64,000 nt of DNA from Raphanus sativus (GCF_000801105.2 NC_079515.1:25133407-25197406), one strand, 5' to 3'; numbered from the stretch's first letter, positions 24,812 through 36,830 are shown. A program made the numbers and translations. The notes: a model not told the origin generated them from the letters alone.

Positions 24812-26257
24812 CTAGATATTGACCCGTGCGACCGCACGGGTATTAATTTTCAGTTTTAGTTTTTATTTATTTATACTGAATAGTATATTTATAATATTTG
24901 ATCATTTTATATTGACTAAGCTACGAATGAGTATTTAGGTATCCACTCGAATTCGGTTTAAATCTATTCGGGTTTGAGATTTTTGAGTTTAAAAACTCTA
25001 CCTCTATTCGGGTATTTATAAGCTTGGTTCCGATTTGATTTGGATCTTTGCGGGTTTGATAACCCGTTTAAACTATTTTTAATTTTTTTAAATTTATATA
25101 TATTTACATATCGTTAAATCTAAAAAAATATATAACATGTAAATTTGAGTAATGTAAGCTAAAGTACGTAAATTAAAAATTAAAATAGGTTTAACTTGAA
25201 TATTTGGATGAAGAATAAATATATATTTTAAGTTTTTTTGGTGTTTTGATTATTGTTTATCTACTTTAGATGTTTACTTTTGACTATTTTTATATTTCAA
25301 ATATTTTAAACAACTTAAAATAGCTTATATTTTGGATATTAACTCGAAAAATAGCTAACATATTGAAGTATATAAATATGATTTAAATACATTCGAATAT
25401 CCGAAATATTTCGTTCGGATAAGGTTTAGTTATGGTTCTCTAGATACCAAAATGGTAAATCTGTTTGGATATTATCTAGTTTCGGTTTAAATTTGGTAAT
25501 AATTTTTTCGTTTAGATTTGTTCAATGAAGAGTTGATATTATAATTTCCATGAATTGTTTGTCTAATAAAAATATTTTTTTTTTAATTTGACACTGATTT
25601 AATTGAGAAGTTTTTTTTTAACGTTGATTTATTATGATATTACAATTATTAGGAACATTACATAGACGATTCGACAACCGATAATACTACCTGTCTTATG
25701 AAGATCTACGCCTAACTGCATCATCTGAGCCGTCCTATGAAGATCCACGCCTGACCAGATTTACTTGCACCATGTTGAAGATCTCTTGTAATATTTCCTT
25801 CCATAATCACATAATTGACTGTAATCCTTCCTTCCATAATCTGCATAGTTGCCTAATAAATCGCGCTCTCTCCGGGACTTGAAACCTGGATTTGAGAAAA
25901 TATGCAATAAATTGCATAGTCTGGGAGTCGAACCCCATACATGGGTGTAGAAGCCTTTAGACCTTAACCATTAGGCTAAGGTGCTTCCACTAATTGAGAA
26001 GTTAATGAAGTGTATTTAATTCAAAGTTAATTTAAAAAAAACACATTAATGTAAATGGAAAAGACAAAGCATTAAAATAGGAAGTATTATTTAATTGTGT
26101 ATTTAATTCAAATTTAATTTTGGAAAACACATTAATCAAAGTGGAAAAGACAGAATTAAAATAGGAAATAATATTTAATGTCAGTGGCATGAAAGTGTAA
26201 ATAAAACTGAAAACTAAGGGTTATTTTATATGGGTACTTCTCTTTTAATAATATAGA
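24812..26257 (-). mobile_element. Non-autonomous Helitron with nested SINE
   Basis: Read on the minus strand the 3' end is a GC-rich hairpin (CCCGTGCG/CGCACGGG) followed by TCAATAT and CTAG, with T as the next host base. That is the Helitron terminus and its A/T target. The 5' end near 26257 reads TCTATATTATTAAAAGAGAA, a common crucifer Helitron start. No Rep/helicase is present. The body contains a segment rich in gaattcgg/ttcggg (about 24926-25500) also found in the Helitron at 49009, and a SINE at 25613-25990. Confidence 0.72.
25613..25990 (-). mobile_element. tRNA-derived SINE
   Basis: The element is flanked by a 13-bp duplication, taattgagaagtt, at 25600-25612 and 25991-26003. On the minus strand it starts with a tRNA-like part: A box TAGCCTAATGGTTAAGG, B box GGTTCGACTCC (about 25924-25934). 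It ends in an A-run, seen as T residues at 25613-25619. The 378-bp unit therefore has an internal RNA polymerase III promoter, a unique body and a poly-A tail. The tRNA-like part shows no proper acceptor stem, so it is not a working tRNA gene. Confidence 0.85.
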
Positions 26258-26906
26258 AGTTTTTAAGAGACCATACAAAATAAAAGTTCTATAAATATTC
26301 CCTATATGTAAATTTTGCATTAAATGATGCCAGGTTTGGGCAGCAAGTAGCAATGCTTTAAAATCTACAGTTTTTAGGAGACTAATGCTTTTTAAAAAAT
26401 TATCGAGCACGGCCCTGGGCAGCAAGTAGCAACTACGAGGTTGAGGGGTTACACTACACAAGCCGTTTACTGTTATACGAGTTAGATGAAGACAATTACA
26501 GAACTAGCGCACTACATAATTAAGAACAACTCAGGAGGGCAAAATTATTTTTTTGTTAATTATAGATACTTTTAAGAAGTTATAATTTTATGGAGCTATG
26601 TTACATATCTACAAAGTTATTATAATATTCATAAACTGATACGCAAACATTAAAAATTCCAAAAAGAAAAAAATCAAAACAAAAATTAGAATTATAATTA
26701 TCGGTTGATACAAATTAAGTTTTATGAATATTTTGTATATAGCCAGACGACTAGTCTTAAACAGCAACACACAAGATCATGACAAAAAATATTAAACTAA
26801 TTTTTCAAAATAAATAAATTTGATGTTGGTTTGAGATAAGTTGCTGGCAGAGAACGCCGCTCGATGAGAACAAATAGCAAAGATGATGACATTTTTTGTA
26901 AAACCG
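26258..26906. other. AT-rich spacer with a hAT-like end remnant
   Basis: gggcagcaagtagcaa occurs at about 26338 and 26417. Just before the second copy the sequence atcgagcacggccctg resembles a hAT terminus. Nothing else is recognisable. Confidence 0.35.
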
Positions 26907-26930
26907 AAAAAGGCGCAATTAAAAAGTTTT

Positions 26931-27032
26931 TTTTTTTTGAACAACCGTTCATTTTATAAATGAAAAAAAGATAATAAGGTTTGACCCCAAAGGCTAGCCA
27001 AAAAAGAACAATGGTTAATTTTATAAATGCAA
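26931..27032 (-). mobile_element. 5'-truncated LINE-like retroposon end
   Basis: A 24-bp direct repeat containing aaaaaggcgcaattaaaaag flanks 102 bp (26907-26930 and 27033-27056). On the minus strand the insert ends in gttgttc followed by an A-run, as LINE 3' ends do. Long duplication, A-tail and short length indicate target-primed insertion of a truncated copy. Confidence 0.72.
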
Positions 27033-27497
27033 AAAAGGCGCAATTAAAAAGTTTTCAAAACCGCAATAATTTAACTCGAAGAAAAGAGGGAGGAGAGAGA
27101 AAGAAGCAGAAATGGTAAGAGGAGGGACCAAAAGAAAGGAAACGTCTGGGAAAAACCCTAAACCATAAATGGTGACGAAAGAGCTGTCAAATGTGTCAAT
27201 TCCATCGATCCACAAAACTTAATGCTTGTGGGCTACGCAACACATCTCTTCTTTCTCTCTTTTGATTTGAGTCTTTTGACCTAACACCTATTACTCTATT
27301 AATTTACTCTCTTCAATTCCTTACCTTTTTATCACTCAGATTTGCCTCTTTGGTTAATTTTGGGCACAGTGAGGGTTAATGAGCGTTGGTTTATTTGGTA
27401 TCTACGATTATGATGTGTAACTGTTCTCTAATCTCTATCTCTCTAAATCTCTGATATGTCAATGAAATCTCGACCGTAGATTCCACTCCTCTTTCTT

Positions 27498-27506
27498 CTA
27501 TTTAAC
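27498..27506 (+). promoter_or_regulatory. Possible TATA box of the MIR172 primary transcript
   Basis: CTATTTAAC lies about 130 bp upstream of the precursor stem, followed by pyrimidine-rich leader sequence. This is a weak match to the TATA consensus. Confidence 0.35.
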
Positions 27507-27627
27507 CTCTTTTTCCCTTTCCTACTTTCTTCACCAAAATCTCTTATACTTCTTCAGATCTTAAGTTTCTCTTACTAGTTTTACTTATTAGGGTTTGTGA
27601 TGACGAGTTAAGACTCTGAAGTGATTG

Positions 27628-27757
27628 CAGTCATTTTTTGCTATTGCATCATCATCAAGATTCAGAAATCATATTCTTTGATGGGTTCTCCTTCGAGCCT
27701 GTCATTTTTTGGTTTGAGAATCTTGATGATGCTGCAGCGGCAATCAAATGGCTTTTT
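27628..27757 (+). ncRNA. MIR172D: microRNA precursor MIR172 (miR172c/d type)
   Basis: The 3' arm at 27717-27737 is identical to mature miR172c/d: 21 nt, beginning AGAATCTTGATG and ending GCTGCAG. The 5' arm at about 27646-27666 (GCATCATCATCAAGATTC) pairs with it, and the stem extends outward through gcagtcatttttt against caatcaaatggct. The loop is about 50 nt. miR172 directs cleavage and translational repression of AP2-type transcripts (AP2, TOE1/2, SMZ, SNZ) and promotes the juvenile-adult and floral transitions. The extended arms match my recollection of the MIR172D precursor, and the position after REBELOTE fits. The star strand carries a T where a G would pair, giving one extra bulge. TATA-like sequence is at 27498. 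Confidence 0.93.
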
Positions 27758-28994
27758 TATATGATATAGTCTTCAAACGATTAATTTTCAAGAAATATAG
27801 ACCAACATATCTTTAGATCCGTCAAATATGGGAACTTGTGGTGATCCTTTTGCACAGGTATAGATATATACATATATATAACCAAGCAAACATGTATTTG
27901 CTTTTTTATATAGATATGTGTGCGTTTGTGAACAGCTTTGTTTTTATGAAACGATGATGAATGGTAGAAATATGTATGTTGTTTCAGGTGATTGGATTAA
28001 GTGAACCCTTACTTGTAGTCTTGTTATACTTCTTGCTACACAATATATGGACTGTGAAAAAAGATCTAAGTATAGGGGTTTCTTTCTACGTACAATGTAT
28101 ACATAGTCATTCTGTAGCTCCTTTTTTGTCAATTTAGCTACGGTGTCTAAAGAATCTGTAGATTTGATGGGGTTTCCATTTTTTTTGAGCAACCTATGGG
28201 GTTTCCACATAAAACAATGAATCAAAGGTTTGGTAGAATATGACATAATGTATGTCTTCGGTTACATAGTTGTGTACCTTCTCTTTGTCCATTGGTTAAT
28301 CAAAGGATTCATCTTCATGAGAAACCTAACCCTCCTTGCTCTTCGTGTCAATGCGTCTTTTTATATTCAAGATCCTTACTTTCGAATCATGTTTCTCTAA
28401 TATAAATTATATAATATAGCAGATGATGATGGGATGTATTGTATTTTACTTATCCAGGTTCACATGATCTTTCGATATACTATTCCAGAGTTGAAAAAAC
28501 TGAATCTCATTACTCACTAGTGCCAACTCCAACTATGATCCAAGTCTGGTATGGAATTGAATGATTATATATGTGTGCACAATCATAACATATTCTGTAC
28601 TGCAAAGGTCGATATGTTATCTAGTACTTAAGGATCTGACAAGGTGTTGGTATACAATGATAATTGTTAGAAAACAAATATTATTGTAAGATTGAAAGAC
28701 AACTACTGTATTCATGTAGAACTCCATATTTAGATCAAGCAAATGTAATCAAAACAAAGTTTTTGTTCTATAATATTAGACTAGATGTCATGTACTATGA
28801 ATTTGATCGCATTTTTGGTCATTTTCTCCAATATATATGTCCATGAAATACGAAAGCACATCAGGAAAATTTAAGTCGTGGTTTACTTTTTCATTGTTCC
28901 AAACAGTTTGAGTTTATTAGGGCTAGAAAGCCTAATACTGTAGAGAATCATACTCGAAAATAAATTATATATAAAAGCTAATTCAGATACACTA
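27758..28994. other. Downstream of MIR172D
   Basis: This probably contains the rest of the primary miRNA transcript, whose 3' end I cannot place. No coding signature. Confidence 0.45.
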
Positions 28995-28997
28995 TAA

Positions 28998-29173
28998 AAA
29001 CACCCTTATCAATGGTATGAGCATTGAGGTTTTCAAAAGATAATTAGCTGCTAATTAAACTAAAAGTGATTGAGGGGTTTCTAATACCCCCTCAATAAAT
29101 TTTCTTTTGTTTTCATTAGCAGCTAAACACTTTTTGAAAATTTTCTTCTCATACCATTGATAGAGAGTTGCTC
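28998..29173. mobile_element. Short foldback MITE, TAA target duplication
   Basis: TATCAATGGTATGAG on the left is perfectly inverted on the right, and the arms continue through ttcaaaag and ttagctgctaat. TAA flanks both sides (28995-28997, 29174-29176). At 176 bp, almost the whole element folds into one hairpin. Confidence 0.82.
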
Positions 29174-29505
29174 TAACTTCTAGTTTTGGTAGGAAAGCAT
29201 TTGTGTTTATTAGTTTTTCTTTAAAAACTATTTGTGTTTAGGACCACAGCTTTAACCGTTTCTAAATCATACATAACTTTAAATTACAAGAGTATATATA
29301 AGATTTTGCAAATTACTGTGGATGTAAAATTTGCTAAGCATGCAATTATAGGTTAAACAAACCAATAATCAAAAAATGCAATTATCCAAAAAATGCAATT
29401 TTAGGTTAAACTTTCTTATCACGATTGTATAATGCGAATCAATTGTGAGCTGAGCTGGGAACCATAGTCTATTGTTGTTCTTGTCCATTATACTTTGTGA
29501 ACCAA

Positions 29506-29990
29506 TCTCTATAATATTATTTGAAAATTTAATTTTTACGTGTCGCATTCACATTAATTCTGAAGATTTTTCTTTGTCAAATAATTCTTATGACTTTTAC
29601 TCACAGATAACCTCATTGAACTAAAAATATTAAATATGATTGCCACTAGTAACATTCTTTCATAATAAGATTTTAGTTAATTTTTTAATTCAATTGTCCT
29701 TTTTAAAAAAAGAACATAAAAGGAAATATTTATGAAATATAAACATAAGTTTTTTATATATATGTTGTTAAAAAATTATATCTCTACAATATTATTTGAG
29801 AAGTCAATTTCTTACGCGTTCACATTAATTCTTACAACGGTTAATTACATAAATAACCTTATTGAACTAAAAATATTATATATGATTGCCACTAATAACA
29901 TATTATTTCTTTTTTTCATAATAAGATTTTAGTTAACTTTTTAATTCAATTATTCTTTTTCAAAGAAACATTAAAAAGGAAATATATATG
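29506..29990 (+). repeat. Tandem duplication of a Helitron-like 5' end
   Basis: Two copies (about 29506-29750 and 29780-29990) each begin with TCTCTAYAATATTATTTGA preceded by A, like crucifer Helitron 5' ends. They remain colinear through cacattaattc, gaactaaaaatatta, tatgattgccacta and cataataagattttagtt. No 3' hairpin/CTAG end is seen downstream, so any Helitron is incomplete. Confidence 0.55.
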
Positions 29991-29992
29991 AA

Positions 29993-30000
<8 letters not shown>

Positions 30001-30033
<33 letters not shown>
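30001..30033. repeat. (AT)n microsatellite
   Basis: An uninterrupted run of about 16 AT units. Confidence 0.95.
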
Positions 30034-30036
<3 letters not shown>

Positions 30037-32256
30037 TAAAAGAATTTTAATTATTTTTCTATTTTTTCCAAAAAAGGAAAATATAAAGTTTCAATATATA
30101 TGTAACGTAAAAAAATTAAAAATATAAATTCTTTTAGAAATATTCTTCAAATATAATAATATTTTTATTTTGAAATAGATTAACTTTAATATATTTTATT
30201 TTTATTTTTAATAAAACTTTAATTATAATTATAACTTCAATTTTAATTTACTTTTTCTACAAAAACACAAATAATATAAAGGTAAATATTTATAAAATAG
30301 AAATCATATATATTCTACATATAAACTACTTTTTATATTTTATAAAAACATAAAAATATCAATAAATTTTTAAAATATAATTTACAAAATAATTTGATTA
30401 TATAAAATAATATAAATATCTTTATTCAAAATATCTTCTTATTTTAAATATTTTTTGATAAAATCTTTAAAAAAAAAATTTTTAACAACATAAACTGATT
30501 ATTTATCATTTTTCAAAAACAATTGTATTTTATGTCTATTTTAAAACAAAATATATATTTAAAATTTTAAGTCTAATAAACAAGATAAAATAGTATTTTC
30601 CACAATGAATATATTTTTGACTAAACGATTATAATTTTTAATAACAAAAATTTATCATAAAATATTATATTTTAATAGTAATTATATAAATACTAAATTA
30701 TAACTAAATAAATAATTCAATAATGTGAGAATGAAAATTAAATTTATTAGTATTGCTTTATCCAAACTAAATATAAGTAATTGATGAGGAGAAAACTTAT
30801 GAATTTTTGGTGTAATTACTATCTTATGGATTTCTCAACACTTCAATCTTATCAAAAATAAAATATATCAAATTATAAATAAAGTTGCAAAATATATTAA
30901 TCAATCTAAGAATAAAGTAAGGAAAATCTAACTATCAAGGTTATTCTTATATTAATTATAATAAAAAATATGATTCATTTCAAAAAAAAATAATAGAACC
31001 CAATATACAATATGAATAACCGAACTAATCAAAATATGAAAAATCAAATCAACCAATTATTATGATCTAATTATTTTATATATTCATAAGTGTGCATGAA
31101 TTTAAAAATATTAAATGTTATGTTTACTAATGCAACTTTGATTTAATATATCTTTTTCCTATTTTCTGGAACAATATAGGTCACATATACAAATTGTGCA
31201 AAATATATGTGCAAATATAAATAGATGAACTAAATACTTAAAGTTAAGAAAATAATATTACGTACTTTAACCTGATTAAGAAAACAAACAAAAATCATTG
31301 TTCGATTTAAGAAATAAAAATAACTCAACATGCCAAAAATATATATTTAAATTAATATAAAATATTATATTTAAAAATTACGTATTAATTAAGATGGTAA
31401 CATAATGATACTTAACATATTTTTCATTTATCATACATATCAACAAAATAGACACCTTGTTTCAACTTTCGAGATCAGAAAAACGTTGGGCAGTTTAGCC
31501 CTTTTCTAACTTTCGGCTTTAAATTTTGGGCCTCAAATATGGGTCCTAAGAACTGTGACACTTTTTCCTAATCCAAAATGTATTTTGAGATCATCTTGAA
31601 CATCTTTTCTGATATGAAAATGCACTTGTAACATATTATATATTTTTCTTTCTATCAAAGCCTAAATTCATTACCTATCTTTTTTTAGGATCAGTTTCCT
31701 GTTAAAAAAGTTGTTAACGCGTAACCGTATATTCTTCTCCTGCGATACTTTAGTTATAGTCTACCTTCTTCATAATAGGACGAGAATATCTGCAAAACAA
31801 AATGATAAAACTATAGAAGGGACAAAATGAAATGCTTAGCTAGTATGAGTTGTATCCAATCATAGCTTATATAGTGACCGTCTAATCTGGAGACTTATAT
31901 ACTATATGCAAATTAGTTAATAGTTAGTAGTTAGAAAAGTGTATATAGTAGATATTCGAATTACGTACTGTAATTTGTGGTTGTGATCCTAATCACAATG
32001 ATTAGTACAAGATTTGGTGTTGGACTGATATGGATTTTGTTAGCTGTCTTTGCTTTTATTTTCAATGCGACTGTAAAGCGACATAGACTTTTGTATATTA
32101 TAACAATATTGCTCCACTTGAACTCATTTTGTTTTATTATGGTATTGCTGATTAATTTATTTGAAGTTTAACTGATTCTAAATTACTGGGATGCTATCAT
32201 GCTATAAGTTTTGAAAGACTGACTGGATAGTAATCACTTATCAGAAGCCTCTTTAA
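30034..32256. other. Extremely AT-rich region
   Basis: No gene or clear element ends. The composition suggests decayed transposon sequence, possibly the body of the Helitron-like unit beginning at 29506. Confidence 0.4.
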
Positions 32257-32259
32257 ATT

Positions 32260-34266
32260 CACTACAAGAAAAATGTGTTTTAATAGCATACGAAGATAGC
32301 GTTTTTTACGATTGTGCTATAGTTGATATATCCGTGTTTTTAAGATAACGTTTCTATTTCTGTAAACGCTATGATAGAATGGTATATTTAGAAACGCTAT
32401 GAAAACTTATAATTTAATAGCAAAACATAATTAAACGTTATGTTTGCCTTTTGAATCCCTAAACCCTAAATAAAATTTTAAACCCTTAACTGTAAATACA
32501 AAACTTAACTCTAATGTTTTAACATTAAAAATTAAACTTAATTCCAAATCTTAAATATAAACTCAAAAATCAATCTTTAAAAAGAAATCTCAAATTTTAA
32601 ATTCAATACCTCCAAACCTTTAACCTTCAAACTCTATACTTTAAACATTTATAAACCCTTAGATCATAAACATAACTTTTATACAATCTAATTATACAAA
32701 CCCTATTATGCAGTTTAAAAAGAGCATATAACCACAAAATTCTAATCAAAATTTATATTTCAAATGTAAAATTATGATATTCTATTTTTAATTTATAAAA
32801 TTTCTAAAACAATTAAAAAGAAATGTTAAAACAATTTTATTGTCTTTTTTTATGACCATTGATTGATTCTAATCTAAAAGTTAAAAAAAAAAATTATCAA
32901 TCCACAGCCTTTTCCACACCAAATTGGAGAAGCATTTGACACAAATGCATTTCTATAAAATTTCTTATAAAAAGTAAAATATAATCACTTTGTTAAGGTT
33001 ATATATCACTAAATTTATAAATATAAATGTTAATTAATTTTGTATATAGATAAAATTACTTAACAATCAAATTGTAATATTTAAACAATTATTAAATAAA
33101 AATAGTTTTTGATTGATTAGTTTTGACCATTGATATTTTAAATCCAATGGCTATAAATCGTTCTTTTGTTGATCTTTTTCTTTCTTTTTCATTGGCCAAA
33201 TCTGTATGCACAAGAATAACTTTTTCATCTATTGGATGAGATCTAATCCGATGATCCAGATTCATTAATCTTTCATTTCTTTAATTTGATGGCCCAGATT
33301 TGCAGACTTTCCCTATTCTCTCTTTTTTTTCCTTCAACTTACGATATCTTTCTTTTTCTTCAACTTTTCTTTTTTGGTTTCTAAAGATCTAGGCATGTCT
33401 CTTCATCTCGTTACGAAGCCCATCTTCTTATCTTTTCCATACAGAGCCAGTCTCCTCATCTCATCATCTCCGGTTTGAAGCTCAACGCATCTCTCTCTTT
33501 CTCTCTCTCTCTCACGTTTTTGATTCAGATTTTGTGATTTATTCTTAGTAAAGCAGCTTGAAGGTGGAGGCTGAAGAAGCTTCATGGAGGCCCCCACAAC
33601 CTTACGCATCCGGCGCAGACAAAGCTGTTCCTCTGCGAAACCGAGTTCTATCACTCCCAATATTCACTAGGTTAGCTGAATCCATGACTGAGTTTGTTTT
33701 CAATGGAGGTGGTCTCATCTTACCAACGGTGATGGAAGGCGGCGGCGTTGAGATGCTTGCAGGAGGCGTTGTTTTGTTTATTAGGTTTAGGAAGGAAGCG
33801 ATGTTTTGTTTATTAAGTTTACTTTTGGTTTAGTGTTGGTTTAATATTTTTTTCTATCTAATTAGATTTCTTTTTATATGTAAATCATATTCTTTTGTAA
33901 ACCATTTTATTGTAAATCAGTTTAAATAATAACTTTTTAATATATAAACCAGTTTAATTTTGTTTTTATTATATAATTAACAAAAAATAAATAATCTAAA
34001 ATAAAAATATTTAATGCAAAAAATAAATAATTTTGAAAATAAAAATATTTAATGCAAACAATAACAAAAAAGATACGCTATTAAAGAATATTTAATTGCA
34101 TACCAGAAAACGCTATAATATACAACAATAAGATAGCAATGCAAAAAACCGCTATCTAAAGTGCATGATCTACTATGACGGGCGATGATACAGCGTTTCA
34201 TAAACCGCTATCTTATCGTTAGATAACATTTTTCGTCCGCTAAAAAAAGCCATTTTTCTTGTAGTG
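32260..34266. mobile_element. Non-autonomous CACTA (En/Spm) element
   Basis: The termini CACTACAAGAAAAATG and CATTTTTCTTGTAGTG are a perfect 16-bp inverted repeat. The 3-bp target duplication ATT is at 32257-32259 and 34267-34269. Subterminal acgctat/gctatctt repeats occur at both ends, as expected for transposase binding in this superfamily. The 2,007-bp body has no transposase. From about 33390 to 33830 the base composition becomes clearly richer in G+C, with short open frames on both strands, and may be captured host DNA. Confidence 0.93.
33481..33514. repeat. (CT)n-rich microsatellite inside the CACTA element
   Basis: A CT-repeat tract with TTT interruptions borders the G+C-richer segment of the CACTA element. 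Confidence 0.8.
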
Positions 34267-34269
34267 ATT

Positions 34270-34704
34270 GTTACATTGTTTTAGTTTGTTTAATATATCT
34301 TTCAATAATTTTTTTTTTAGTTCCAGATGACCAAACTTTTTTTTATAAGATGACAAATATTTGTATAATTCCTTTATTTTTATTTTTGAGGGCGGTGGGG
34401 TTTGTAAATCCTAATTTTTGAAAATAACTTTTTACTTCCAAATTTTTTACATATTCAGTATGGTTTTGCAGTGATATTTTTTTCACATTCGATAAAGACA
34501 CAATTTCCGACTTCTGTACTCGGTGATACTTTTTTTTTGGTAATCAACCTGGTAATACTTTGTTTTCTTATTCTTTTTATCTATTAGTGAGTTAATGAGA
34601 TTTCATTGTCAGCTGCTTCTAAGAGCATTTCCATTAAGGAGATCTCATATGATATCTGAGAAAAAAAAATGAAAAACAGAAAAAATAGGAGAGAGATAAA
34701 GTCA
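34270..34704. other. AT-rich spacer
   Basis: No gene. A gagcatttccattaag motif at about 34624 resembles a MITE end but has no convincing partner. Confidence 0.4.
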
Positions 34705-34707
34705 TAA

Positions 34708-35424
34708 GATCATCTCCAACTCAATCTCAAATCCTCAAATTTTGAGGTTTTTGTCATTGCAATCCAACCTCAAATCTTCAAATTTTGAGGTTTTGAATAG
34801 TGACATATCAAATTTGAGGTTTCACTATTCAAAACCTCAAAACTACTATTCAATTTCTTTTTAGTCCTTACAATTATTTTCTTTTTAGTCCTTACAATTA
34901 TTTTCTTTCACAAATATATTTACTAACTTTATTTACAATAACTTAAACACACCAAAATAAAATAAAATAGAATAAATATTATATAATATTAAAATAAAAT
35001 TCACAGAAATAGAAAGATATATTAAGTAAAGGTCATACAAAATAAAATACATTAAACAAACTTAACATTAACTAAAACAAATTATATAAACATTTATATA
35101 TACATATCTTACAAGTGCTACCAAGTACCAGGATTTATTGGCTAATCGGTATGTACGTGTTGTTTTATAATATATGTAATTTATATTATTTTTATTATAT
35201 AAAATTGTAATATTGTGTGTTGTATAATATATTAAAAGTATGTTTTATGTGTATTTGTGAATTTTTATCATTATTAGTAATTTTTATTAATGTCAATGAC
35301 TATAGTCTAAATAAATAAATTTTTGAGGATTTTTTTAAAGTTTTATGGTTGGAATGATCAACCCTCAAATCCTCATTTTGAGGTTTTACTCCCCTTAAAA
35401 TAAAATTTTTGGTTGGAGATGCTT
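34708..35424. mobile_element. MITE with GATCATCTCCAAC ends, TAA target duplication
   Basis: The left end GATCATCTCCAAC pairs with AAGCATCTCCAAC read inward from the right end. Subterminal cctcaaattttgagg palindromes recur on both sides. TAA flanks both sides (34705-34707, 35425-35427). The 717-bp body is non-coding. It is similar in plan to 4629-5369. Confidence 0.75.
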
Positions 35425-36044
35425 TAAGTTCTCATTTACCATATTCGTAGATCCTCTATTACCTATATGTCAAACTATAAATGGTTGTAATTTTTAATAA
35501 GAAAATAAAATTTACATATTTAATAAACATAATATAATAAGATTATTTTCCGTCAGAGATATTCAATTTGAGAACTTAATTAATAAGGTCGTTTTTTTCT
35601 GAGAAGCAAGAAGCCCTTTTTTGGAAATGGGTGGATATACAATCCATTCAACTCATCACTAATTATTAACTAATGTTAAATTAAGAAACCCCAAGTTCAC
35701 CAAGATGAACACGTATAACTTCATACTTGGTATTAAACTCCCGTCTAAATCCAACTTGGTAGAGTATAGAAGTCTCGTAAAGAATAACGTAGTTACAAAT
35801 TTTGTTTAAATTATTTAAGAGGAATATCAATAGTACCTAGTATATAACAGATTTTTAAATTCAGTCAAATGTTTAAGTGAAGTTTTATTTGAACGATGAG
35901 AGTATATAGTATCTTACCCAATCCTTTCGGAGATGCAACTCAGTGCATGTATTTAAAAAAAACTATAACAGATTAGGGTTTTTGATATAACATATTGCAT
36001 GAGCCATAAGTTATGATACAATTACGCAACGAGTTAAATCATCA

Positions 36045-36830
36045 GTACTTACCCGAACTAAACCCGAATAGATACCCAAACGTCCATTCAGATATTTCTA
36101 AATTTCTGTTCGGGTTCAGTTCGGATATTTGCGGGTTCGGATAATCCTTTTAGAATGTTTAAAAAAAAAAAAAATTTATTATATATTTTAAGTGTCTCAA
36201 AATCTATAAACAAAATCTTCGCCTTTTTCTCCTTCCTACTATAACCAAAACTAGATAGTATCAGATTGAGTTCTTTAATGTATGGGCCATTTGGCCCACT
36301 GGTGATAGCCTGTAACATTTGCACTCTCATGCTTTAAATAGAAAGTTTTTTATCAAAAAAAAAAATCTATAAACAAAATCGTATATTACATATAAATTTA
36401 AATAATATATATCAGAATACATAAATTTAACATATAAATTAGTTTGATTTGAATATTTGGACAAAGAATCAATAGATATTTTAAGTATATTTGATGTTCT
36501 GAATATACTTTAACTATTTTAGACACTTAATTTTAACTATTTATATATATATATTTTTTAAGTATTTTGGATAACTTAAAAGTATCTTATATATTTTTAA
36601 TATACATTAAATCTAAAAGTAATTAATATATTTAGGTATATAAATCAATTTCGGATACATTCGAGTATCCAAAATACTTCGATTTAGGTCGGATTTGGTT
36701 TCAGTTTTCTAAATACCCAAATTTCGAACCTGTTCGAATATTTAATCAATTTTTATTTAAATCCGGTATTATTTTTTCGGATCCGGTTCAAATCGGTTCT
36801 TCGGATTCAGAATTTTTTCCCAGCCATATA
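36045..36830. mobile_element. Degenerate copy of the TTCGGGT-rich hAT-like family
   Basis: Shares with 43067-43746 a rim of ccgaac/ttcggg-type repeats at both ends and an AT-rich core. A remnant of the cccagcc terminus is at about 36819. The left terminus and target duplication are lost. A truncated LINE end has inserted into it at 36218-36361. Confidence 0.5.
36218..36361 (+). mobile_element. 5'-truncated LINE-like retroposon end
   Basis: The 19-bp duplication aaaatctataaacaaaatc flanks a 144-bp insert (36199-36217 and 36362-36380). The insert ends in gttttttatc followed by an A-run. These are the marks of target-primed reverse transcription; no A/B box is seen, so a truncated LINE is likelier than a SINE. 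Confidence 0.72.

Noticed and set aside
25924..25990. tRNA gene on the minus strand
   Set aside because: A and B boxes are present but no sound acceptor or anticodon stem can be drawn, and the unit has a SINE target duplication and A-tail.
34624..35590. An outer MITE enclosing 34708-35424
   Set aside because: gagcatttccattaag and a loosely matching right end are present, but no target duplication could be matched.
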